Assembly (NCBI GenBank): GCA_018399455.1
Contig: JAGYOT010000165.1
Location: 1-5,326 of the forward strand
DNA: 5,326 bases
Direction: 5' to 3'
From: Desulfobacterales bacterium
GTDB taxonomy: Bacteria > Desulfobacterota > Desulfobacteria > Desulfobacterales > Desulfosalsimonadaceae
This document shows positions 1 to 4,701 of this stretch, in pieces (the stretch's first letter is position 1; each line of letters opens with the position of its first letter). The position numbers were made by a program, and so were the translations under genes. The notes beneath the pieces were generated by a model, which was given only the letters and a program-made list of their open reading frames with translations, made no database searches and had not been told where the DNA came from.

Positions 1-1164
1 GCGGGGCATGTAGCCGGAGTCCTCCAGGACGGCGATTAGGCCGAACAGAATAAAAAATATGGGGATGTAATTCAGCAGTGCATTGATGCTGTCCACAAAC
101 CACAGGGCAAACGAACGGATCAGCGGAATTTCGATAAATCCCGGCGCAGGCATTACAGCCTCGGTTAAACTGCGGATTTTTGCCAGAAGCGGCCACGTGT
201 AATTGGTCAGATGGTAGCCCTGAACAATGGAGAGGTAATAGAGGAGCCAGATCACCCCCACCAGAATTACCGGCCCCAGAAGCCTGTGGCAGACCAGCTT
301 GTCAATCCGGTCCGAAAACGGCAGCCGGTCGCGCGTTTCATATTCCATGGCGGATTTGGCGACCTGCTCCGCCGCCTGGTATCTGCGGTTGGCAATATGC
401 ATTTCCGGGATTTCGCCGTTGCCTGATTCAAAATCCGCCCGCCAGTTTTCCACCGCATCGATAAAAGCCTCCGGTTCGGGGTGCTTTTCCGCCAGCAAAT
501 CCCTCATCTCGGCATCACCCTCCATGAGCTTGATGGCCACCCACCGCAGCGGGTATTTGGCCGGCAGATCAGGGAGCTCAGCAGCCAGTTTCTTTTCAAT
601 ATCCCGAAAAACCGGCTCCATTTCCCCGTAGTCAATGTTAACCCCTATGTGCGTGGCCCCGTTCCCGGCTGTTTCGGAAATGGTATTCAGGAGCGTTTTT
701 CTGCCATAACCGGACTTCATATTGGTTGCCACCACCGGTATGCCAAGCCGCCTGGAAAGCATTGCCGTATTGATCCGAATCCCGCGTTTGCCGGCCAGAT
801 CTATCATGTTGAGGTTCAGGATCAGGGGGGTTTGCATCTCCATCAACTGGAAGGTCAGAAAAAGGCATCGCCTCAGGTTGGACGCGTCCATCACATTAAC
901 CACCACGGATGGATTTTCACGCAGAATAAAATCCCTGGCCACCTGTTCCTCCGGCGAATACGAGGTCAGGCTGTAGGTGCCCGGCAGATCCACCACTTCG
1001 ACCTTATTCCCGTTATGGGAATACCAGCCCACTTTTTTTTCCACCGTGACTCCGGGATAATTGGCCACATGCTGGCTGGCGCCGGTGAACGCATTAAATA
1101 CCGTTGATTTGCCGGAGTTGGGCTGTCCGGCAAGCGCCAGCAGGATATTCTGATCTGTTTTCAA
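1..1164 (-). CDS. feoB: Ferrous iron transport protein B, N-terminal part (runs off the left edge)
   Basis: FeoB is the inner-membrane Fe(II) transporter with a cytosolic G-protein domain. The frame is open for 388 codons from a TTG at 1164 to base 1, without a stop. Visible G-protein motifs are G1 GQPNSGKS (residues 13-20), the switch region HVANYPGVTV (32-41), G3 DLPG (59-62) and G4 NMID (119-122). The G5 region, around ATNMKSGYG (146-154), is less standard. A helical GDI-type spacer follows (about 165-285). The first membrane segment is about 296-314, and a second, about 360-380, leads into LEDSGYMPR, the start of the FeoB core. The family is usually about 650-780 aa, so roughly half is missing beyond the window. 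The TTG start is chosen because GGAGG lies 7 nt upstream and no ATG precedes the P-loop. TTGA overlaps the feoA stop by 4 nt, indicating translational coupling. Family assignment is very secure; the start codon is an inference. Confidence 0.97.
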   Translation of the reverse strand, partial: MKTDQNILLALAGQPNSGKSTVFNAFTGASQHVANYPGVTVEKKVGWYSHNGNKVEVVDLPGTYSLTSYSPEEQVARDFILRENPSVVVNVMDASNLRRCLFLTFQLMEMQTPLILNLNMIDLAGKRGIRINTAMLSRRLGIPVVATNMKSGYGRKTLLNTISETAGNGATHIGVNIDYGEMEPVFRDIEKKLAAELPDLPAKYPLRWVAIKLMEGDAEMRDLLAEKHPEPEAFIDAVENWRADFESGNGEIPEMHIANRRYQAAEQVAKSAMEYETRDRLPFSDRIDKLVCHRLLGPVILVGVIWLLYYLSIVQGYHLTNYTWPLLAKIRSLTEAVMPAPGFIEIPLIRSFALWFVDSINALLNYIPIFFILFGLIAVLEDSGYMPR

Positions 1165-1382
1165 CTCGCGACCTCCACAAATTTTGCCTCTTCATGCCTC
1201 AGACTAATAAAATACCCGTTCAGCTGCACTTCCATGGGGTCGTTAAGGGGTGCATTCCGGATGACCTTGATGGATTGGCCCGGATAGATACCCATGTCAA
1301 TCAGCCTCCGCCCCAGCTTGTCCCGGCTGGACAGTTTTTTAATCAAGCCTTCATCGCCCGGTTTTAATTGGTCCAGTGTCAT
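1161..1382 (-). CDS. feoA: Ferrous iron transport protein A
   Basis: This is a 73-aa single-domain protein of the FeoA family, small cytosolic SH3-like barrels thought to bind FeoB and modulate its activity. Diagnostic stretches are MTLDQLKPGDEG at the N-terminus, then RRLIDMGIYPGQSIKVI (about residues 25-41, the LxxMGxxPG hallmark), then DPMEVQLNGYFISLRHEEA (about 48-66). Length is typical. The ATG at 1382 has a strong Shine-Dalgarno (GGAGGG, part of 1391-1399) about 8 nt upstream. The stop overlaps the feoB TTG, so both are one transcription unit. Upstream are a structured leader (1409-1496), a DtxR-type operator (1504-1533) and a promoter (1543-1570), so the gene is probably controlled both at initiation and by a leader RNA. 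No truncation or unusual residue is seen. Confidence 0.96.
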   Translation of the reverse strand: MTLDQLKPGDEGLIKKLSSRDKLGRRLIDMGIYPGQSIKVIRNAPLNDPMEVQLNGYFISLRHEEAKFVEVAS

Positions 1383-1390
1383 TGTTTTCG

Positions 1391-1399
1391 CCCTCCTTC
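1391..1399 (-). promoter_or_regulatory. feoA ribosome binding site
   Basis: The minus strand reads GAAGGAGGG here, a near-perfect anti-SD match 8 nt before the feoA ATG. It lies immediately after the U-tract of leader copy 1, so a hairpin forming in the leader would sit just upstream of it. Confidence 0.8.
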
Positions 1400-1408
1400 A
1401 TGTTGAAC

Positions 1409-1496
1409 AAAAAAAGCGCAACCGGACCCCGGGGACATCCCGTCACCAGCTACGCCTTCACTTTCTCCGCGCTTTAAAAAGCCGAAGACCGTAAGA
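1409..1496 (-). ncRNA. Structured leader element, copy 1 (upstream of feoA); candidate attenuator or riboswitch
   Basis: Read on the minus strand, the element starts with a conserved 16-nt block (1496-1481, beginning TCTTACGGTC). It continues with 8 variable nt, a conserved 22-nt block (1472-1451, containing GAAAGTGAAGGCGTA), a variable hairpin (GCTGG 1450-1446 with CCGGT 1425-1421) and GCGC followed by T7 (1419-1409). AAAGCGC (1475-1469) can pair with GCGCTTT (1419-1413) to form a terminator-like stem. CTTCG (1487-1483) can pair with CGGAG (1469-1465). A collinear second copy at 3180-3267 matches 40 of 46 positions in the core. I could not match it by memory to a known riboswitch class. The function, attenuation of feoAB, is inferred. 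Confidence 0.6.
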
Positions 1497-1503
1497 CATC
1501 CAT

Positions 1504-1533
1504 TTTTAGAATTAGAATTTTCTAATTCTAAAA
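1504..1533. promoter_or_regulatory. Putative DtxR-type operator of feoAB (nested inverted repeat)
   Basis: A perfect inverted repeat with 14-bp arms (left arm TTTTAGAATTAGAA) and a 2-bp spacer. Internally it is TTAGAA twice, then TTCTAA twice, so it holds an inner TTAG-n6-CTAA box (1512-1525) and an outer pair of half-sites. DtxR/IdeR proteins commonly bind such sites as two dimers. It lies just downstream of the -10 region of the feo promoter, where a repressor would block transcription. The binding protein is inferred to be the DtxR homologue at 3684-4247. Confidence 0.65.
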
Positions 1534-1542
1534 GAAGGGTCT

Positions 1543-1570
1543 AATTAATATGTGAAAAAAAAATTGTCAA
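1543..1570 (-). promoter_or_regulatory. Putative sigma-70 promoter of feoAB
   Basis: The minus strand has a perfect -35 TTGACA (1570-1565) and a -10-like TAATTA (1548-1543) at 16-nt spacing; TATTAA (1550-1545) is an alternative at 14 nt. The spacer contains a run of nine T. The -35 is convincing but the -10 is only fair. Its place directly before the operator and the leader supports the call. Confidence 0.5.
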
Positions 1571-1632
1571 CTGTTTTTTTATTTTTTTTTGCCGGACCTG
1601 GTTCCCTCAAACTTTTTTTTTCTTCAAGGCCA

Positions 1633-1818
1633 TCAAGTGCTGATTCCCTGCTGCCAGCTGCTTGAGCGGGCATCCAGGATGTTTTGGATTTCCTCATGCA
1701 CGGATCGCCTCCGGTTCTGCCTGGACCTGCAGTTGATCAGGCCGCAGCCGTCCCGCCGAAGGGTCTCCATTTGAACGTGCCCAAGCACAGGGATAATCTG
1801 ACTGATACTATTTTTCAT
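1633..1818 (-). CDS. Small 61-aa protein of unknown function
   Basis: I do not recognise this protein. It begins MKNSISQIIPVLGHVQMETL and has a central GCGLINC (C25 and C30), then a basic stretch (about residues 31-38, RSRQNRRR) and a short predicted helix EEIQNILDA. No signal peptide or membrane segment is evident. Support for coding is moderate: GGAG lies about 7 nt before the ATG, the third codon positions are GC-rich like those of its neighbours, and it fills the gap between the DUF2325 gene (57 nt upstream) and the feo promoter on the same strand. It may be the last gene of the DUF2325 unit. It could also be a chance frame; homologues in related genomes would decide. Confidence 0.45.
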   Translation of the reverse strand: MKNSISQIIPVLGHVQMETLRRDGCGLINCRSRQNRRRSVHEEIQNILDARSSSWQQGIST

Positions 1819-1875
1819 GCGGCACTCCGTCCTTATCTTTTATTTTGTTTTTAGCGGCCCGTCATCCCTAGATCC

Positions 1876-3150
1876 TTATGCATCTTTTCCGGGTGGTGAA
1901 ACGGCTTTTACACCCTCATCCGCGATCTGTCCCCAAATGACCTTGGAAACCGCATTCAGACTGGAATTGGCCAGCATATAAACGGGCTTCCGGTGCTTCT
2001 TGCTGAGATTTTTGACAACGCTGCAGGCGGCGTGGCTGTTGTAGTTGACCGGACAGACAATCATATCCGATCGTTTGAGTTGGCCTTCAAGGTTTTTGAC
2101 ACCGTTTTTCATGTACCCGTCATGATGCTCGAACACGCCTCCGCTGCTTTCGATTAACTGCCGGTAAAGCGATTCCATGCGGGTGATACCGCCGACGACC
2201 AGGATCCGTTTCTTGCACAAATCATAGATCGGACAATTCCGGTCGCAACGGTTAAGCCGGGAGAAACGGGCGAGCATCCATTCGGCCTCTTCTTTGAATT
2301 GCGCGCTCAGCTCCCGCTGCTGATCAAGCTGGTCGGCAAGCAAGGCATTTTCTTTTTGAAGGGCTGAAATCCGCCGTTGCTTTGATTGATTTGTCGCTTC
2401 AAGATCCTTGGATTGGGCTCGCAGCAGATCGTTTTCCGCCTGAAGCGCCGAGCTGCGGTCCTGCTCCTGAATGAGGGCAAGCGAACCCTCCTGCTCAGAC
2501 CGCTCCTGCTTCTCAACGGCCAACCGCCTTTCCAGCCCCGCGATGTCAGAAGCCAGCCGGTCCCGTTCCTTTTTCAGGCTCAGCCGGCCCTGTTTTGCCT
2601 GTTTGATCCGCTCCTGCAGGCTCCGGATTGTCTGATCTCTGCTTGCCAGCCGGCGCTTAAACTGAGCCTGGGCTTCCGCGCTGCTGTGCATGGCCATATG
2701 AATGGCGCCGAAAACCTCGCGGTGATATTTTGCGGGAAGACCGGGCCGTGATGCAATCGCCCATAAAACGGCATCATAGTCACCAGCGGCAAATTGATCC
2801 CGCCACTTCTGCATTAATTCGCCCAGTTCCAGCTCAAATAACGTTTTCGTCCGGCGTTCATATTTACGGACCAACAGATGATCCACCTTGCTTGAAACGC
2901 GGTTCTCATCTTCCGAGCTGGCGACCAGCACTTCATGGATCTCAAACGGGGTTTTCTTTTTTGGTGAAACGCCTGCCTTTTTGAGTACCTGCTGCTGCTC
3001 TGAGAAGGTCAGGCAGGTACCGACCACCGGGCAGGTCAGAAAATGGTCGAATTCCCAGTAACACAGACGTTCCATTTTGCCGGCGCAGGCTTCGCCCGAG
3101 CCCGGGCGACCGCCAATCTCTGCATCTACCAATCCACAACCGGTTCGCAT
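1876..3150 (-). CDS. Cys-rich coiled-coil protein with C-terminal DUF2325 domain
   Basis: The product is 424 aa from the chosen ATG. The N-terminal region carries five cysteines (C5, C22, C30, C40, C46), including HFLTCPVVGTC. A long coiled coil rich in Glu, Gln, Arg and Leu spans about residues 160-295. A second cluster RCDRNCPIYDLC (C302, C306, C312) follows. It leads into a DUF2325-type domain (about 314-405) with RILVVGGITRMESLYRQL, HHDGYMKNG and MIVCPVNYNSHAAC, which are hallmarks of the family. The biochemical role of DUF2325 is not established; metal or cluster binding by the cysteines is inference. The ATG at 3150 is preferred because AAGGA lies 8 nt upstream. An ATG at 3159 and a TTG at 3171 are in frame but lack a well-spaced ribosome site. 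Its leader carries copy 2 of the element also found before feoA, which links it to iron. Confidence 0.9.
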   Translation of the reverse strand: MRTGCGLVDAEIGGRPGSGEACAGKMERLCYWEFDHFLTCPVVGTCLTFSEQQQVLKKAGVSPKKKTPFEIHEVLVASSEDENRVSSKVDHLLVRKYERRTKTLFELELGELMQKWRDQFAAGDYDAVLWAIASRPGLPAKYHREVFGAIHMAMHSSAEAQAQFKRRLASRDQTIRSLQERIKQAKQGRLSLKKERDRLASDIAGLERRLAVEKQERSEQEGSLALIQEQDRSSALQAENDLLRAQSKDLEATNQSKQRRISALQKENALLADQLDQQRELSAQFKEEAEWMLARFSRLNRCDRNCPIYDLCKKRILVVGGITRMESLYRQLIESSGGVFEHHDGYMKNGVKNLEGQLKRSDMIVCPVNYNSHAACSVVKNLSKKHRKPVYMLANSSLNAVSKVIWGQIADEGVKAVSPPGKDA

Positions 3151-3179
3151 TGACTCCATCCTTTGTTTCAAAAACGATT

Positions 3180-3267
3180 AAAAAAAAAGCGCACCACGAT
3201 CCGGTTTTCAGTATCATCCGGTACGCCTTCACTTTCCCCGCGCCACAAAACGCCGGAGACCGTAAGA
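3180..3267 (-). ncRNA. Structured leader element, copy 2 (upstream of the DUF2325 gene); candidate attenuator or riboswitch
   Basis: It has the same order and spacing as copy 1: a 16-nt block (3267-3252), 8 variable nt, a 22-nt block (3243-3222), a hairpin of different sequence (CCGG 3221-3218 with CCGG 3204-3201), then GCGC and nine T (3192-3180). The CTCCG/CGGGG stem (3258-3254 with 3240-3236) differs from CTTCG/CGGAG in copy 1 at two base pairs, yet both stay pairable. That is compatible change and supports an RNA structure. The T-tract ends about 30 nt before the start codon, as in copy 1. It sits between the 100-aa gene and the DUF2325 gene, so it may act on read-through transcription or have its own unrecognised promoter. 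Confidence 0.6.
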
Positions 3268-3281
3268 TGACGAGAAAACAG

Positions 3282-3584
3282 TTATTCCATATCGATCAGG
3301 GTCTGCGTCAGTTTTTTTCGTAAAGATTCCAACTGTTTGGATTTAAAAGACTTTCGGCTCTGCTCCAGGACTTCGATGGCTTCCTGAATAGCCTGTCTGA
3401 GTTTTTGCTCACGCGTCAGCGAAGGACAAAGGTTGAAATACGGCAGAGCCTGCCGCGCTTTGATTCTGTCCGCATCTGCCGCCAAAACCGCGGCAACCAG
3501 GGAGCAATGCGTATCAATCCGGCTCTGCAAATCCTTAACACTTTCATTTACCGCATAAATCAAATCCTGTTTGTCCGCCGCCAT
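3282..3584 (-). CDS. Small helical protein of unknown function (100 aa)
   Basis: I do not recognise a named family. The 100-aa product is almost wholly helical in character, soluble, with two cysteines (C27 in DTHCSLVAAV and C53 in PYFNLCPSL). Its basic, heptad-like C-terminal half includes EAIEVLEQSRKSFKSKQLES and LRKKLTQTLI. No signal peptide or membrane segment is visible. The ATG at 3584 is preceded by only a loose GGGG about 11 nt upstream, so initiation may be weak. Amino acid composition and isolation between regulatory sites favour a real gene. It is on the same strand as the DUF2325 gene, separated only by leader copy 2, and follows a degenerate DtxR-like box. This suggests an accessory role in the same iron-responsive unit, which is inference. 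Confidence 0.75.
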   Translation of the reverse strand: MAADKQDLIYAVNESVKDLQSRIDTHCSLVAAVLAADADRIKARQALPYFNLCPSLTREQKLRQAIQEAIEVLEQSRKSFKSKQLESLRKKLTQTLIDME

Positions 3585-3606
3585 TTAATTAGTAACCCCT
3601 TTTTTT

Positions 3607-3622
3607 GTTTTAATATTCTAAC
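3607..3622. promoter_or_regulatory. Degenerate DtxR-type box before the 100-aa gene
   Basis: GTTTTAATATTCTAAC has one perfect CTAA half-site, with a left half TTTT in place of TTAG. The remaining positions (GTT, AAT/ATT, AAC) are symmetric. It lies directly downstream of a TATAAA -10-like sequence, as the other two boxes lie beside their -10 elements. The call is weaker than for the other boxes. Confidence 0.4.
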
Positions 3623-3628
3623 TTTATA
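3623..3628 (-). promoter_or_regulatory. Putative -10 element for the 100-aa/DUF2325 unit
   Basis: The minus strand reads TATAAA here, about 39 nt before the 100-aa gene start. No good -35 is visible at 16-18 nt, where the dtxR terminator lies. The promoter may therefore be weak or need an activator. Confidence 0.35.
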
Positions 3629-3630
3629 CC

Positions 3631-3667
3631 CCTAAAAATAACCGCCCTGATTGTTCCAAAAGGCGGT
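3631..3667 (-). terminator. Intrinsic terminator of the dtxR gene
   Basis: The minus strand forms ACCGCC (3667-3662), a 15-nt loop and GGCGGT (3646-3641), followed by TATTTTTAGG. It begins 16 nt after the dtxR stop, so it separates dtxR from the next unit. The T-run is interrupted, so termination may be partial. Confidence 0.7.
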
Positions 3668-3683
3668 CTAACTGGTTTCGCTA

Positions 3684-4247
3684 TTATTCATCGCCCGAGG
3701 GCAGGTCTTCCTCCAGGGATTCAACCCGGTTTTTGAGTTCGCAGGCAAACCCATCGGTCCGGCCTTTGCACTTTTCCGGCTTGAAACCGTGAATGCGGTA
3801 CTCCTGAAAGTTCTGGAGCCAGCTTTCCCCCGCCCGCGGGCACTCCTGGACAAAGGCCATAAAGTCGGTGAGGCTGTCCAGCGTGCCGTCGCTAAGCGTA
3901 TGCTCCATTTTACAGGCTTCTTCATCCGCCAGGTGGCCGTCGACTTTTAAAATATCGGGCAGAAACCGATACAAAATCCCGTGCCGCCGCCGCATCTCCC
4001 GGCCGACCTTAAATCCTTCGCCGGTCAGCTCCACGTATTCGTATTTTTCATAATGCACCAACCTCCGTTTACTGAGCGTCTTTAACATGCTCGTCACGGT
4101 GGGCATCTTTACGTTAAGCCGTTTGGCGATATCTTTGACCCGCACCACTTTTTTCTCTTTGTCAAGGTCAAAAATGGCCTCCAGGTAATCCTCCATGACC
4201 GGGGTCAAGGGCTTTTCCTGATTTTTCAGTGTCTTCGGAACAGACAA
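3684..4247 (-). CDS. DtxR/MntR-family metal-dependent transcriptional repressor
   Basis: This 187-aa protein has an N-terminal winged helix (about residues 15-78; recognition region KMPTVTSMLKTL, 47-58). A helical metal-binding and dimerisation domain follows (about 79-135). Conserved ligands are visible: D20 in VMEDYLEAI, H89 in RRRHGILYRFL, and C112, E115 and H116 in EEACKMEHTLS. The Asp at the first position resembles Mn-type MntR, while the Cys resembles Fe-type DtxR/IdeR. The third SH3-like domain of DtxR is absent. Instead a tail of about 50 residues carries C136, C160 and C169. The start is TTG at 4247 with GAAGG 6 nt upstream; the next ATG would remove part of the first helix. A strong promoter with an operator at its start point suggests autorepression. 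Iron specificity and control of the neighbouring feo genes are inferred from context. Confidence 0.93.
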   Translation of the reverse strand: MSVPKTLKNQEKPLTPVMEDYLEAIFDLDKEKKVVRVKDIAKRLNVKMPTVTSMLKTLSKRRLVHYEKYEYVELTGEGFKVGREMRRRHGILYRFLPDILKVDGHLADEEACKMEHTLSDGTLDSLTDFMAFVQECPRAGESWLQNFQEYRIHGFKPEKCKGRTDGFACELKNRVESLEEDLPSGDE

Positions 4248-4264
4248 TATCTACCTTCTTTTCT

Positions 4265-4282
4265 TGTTAGTCTTCTCTAACA
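4265..4282. promoter_or_regulatory. Putative DtxR-type operator of the dtxR gene
   Basis: TGTTAGTCTTCTCTAACA is a perfect inverted repeat with 6-bp arms and a 6-bp spacer. It fits the same TTAG-n6-CTAA pattern as the feo operator. It lies at the expected transcription start, 7 nt after the -10, so a repressor bound here would give autoregulation. Confidence 0.65.
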
Positions 4283-4289
4283 TTTTCTT

Positions 4290-4319
4290 ACTATAAACAT
4301 GCGCGATGATGATTGTCAA
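4290..4319 (-). promoter_or_regulatory. Sigma-70 promoter of the dtxR gene
   Basis: The minus strand has TTGACA (4319-4314), an 18-nt spacer and TATAGT (4295-4290). It is a near-consensus promoter 43 nt before the TTG start codon. Confidence 0.75.
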
Positions 4320-4369
4320 GCATTTTTTACATCCAGTGTTTTTATATCCCCTGCCCTTGGTTCAATTGC

Positions 4370-4632
4370 ATGAAAGATCGCTTGTGCCGGTCTCTGCCGT
4401 ATTCATTCCATAAGTACCTGGACTGCCATCTGATAAAAAACCATTCTTTTTCAATCGGCGGGGAATACCGGGCGCAGGGCGATGATGACAACGAGAATTT
4501 TTATGAAATCTTCTCGGGCTATTTCCAGGATGTATGGACCATCGCGCCGCCTTTGACCCTGACATAGGGACGCGCTACTATGAATTCCACAGCGACGCCT
4601 ACCGCGCAGGGTATGAGCGCGCAGACGCGTAA
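4370..4632 (+). pseudogene. Possible small frameshifted gene remnant
   Basis: Two protein-like stretches lie in adjacent plus-strand frames. The first runs from an ATG at 4370 and includes FSIGGEYRAQ and NENFYEIFSGYFQDV, but ends at a TAG at 4565-4567. The second, in the frame one base earlier, reads GTRYYEFHSDAYRAGYERAD and stops at 4630-4632; alone it would be 32 aa from an ATG at 4534. A one-base deletion near 4535 would join them into a single small protein of about 87 aa. I do not recognise the family and see no good ribosome binding site. It may instead be chance open sequence in an intergenic region. Confidence 0.22.
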
Positions 4633-4644
4633 CAGATGACCCGG

Positions 4645-4669
4645 CAATAGAAACCCCAAATTTCTATTG
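4645..4669. repeat. Perfect 9-bp inverted repeat overlapping a promoter
   Basis: CAATAGAAA (4645-4653) and TTTCTATTG (4661-4669) flank a 7-bp spacer. The right arm overlaps the TTGACA of the plus-strand promoter, so the repeat could be a repressor site. It does not match the TTAG/CTAA boxes of the iron genes. Nothing identifies the binding protein. Confidence 0.5.
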
Positions 4670-4695
4670 ACACATGCATATTGCTGAAGTATTCT
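4667..4695 (+). promoter_or_regulatory. Plus-strand sigma-70-like promoter
   Basis: TTGACA (4667-4672), a 17-nt spacer and TATTCT (4690-4695). The -35 and spacing are ideal and the -10 matches 4 of 6. The expected start is near 4702. It would serve either a separate RNA ending at the terminator near 5002 or a long leader of the gene at 5052. Confidence 0.45.
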
Positions 4696-4701
4696 TTAAT
4701 T

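Noticed and set aside
638..868. Minus-strand frame suggesting a frameshift in feoB near the run of six G at 825-830
   Set aside because: Reading through the run in the feoB frame gives continuous sequence (MQTPLILNLNMID) with an intact G4 motif. The other frame is a shadow.
481..1107. 208-codon open frame on the plus strand
   Set aside because: It is antisense to feoB, whose motifs are unmistakable on the minus strand. The product is rich in His, Gly and Pro and has no recognisable domain.
2386..2751. Plus-strand open frame of 121 codons inside the DUF2325 gene
   Set aside because: It is antisense to the coiled-coil coding region; its Leu/Arg/Pro-rich composition is what antisense of such sequence gives.
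3151..3171. TTG at 3171 or ATG at 3159 as start of the DUF2325 protein
   Set aside because: TTG 3171 has no ribosome site. For ATG 3159 the AAAGG touches the start codon. ATG 3150 has AAGGA at 8 nt.
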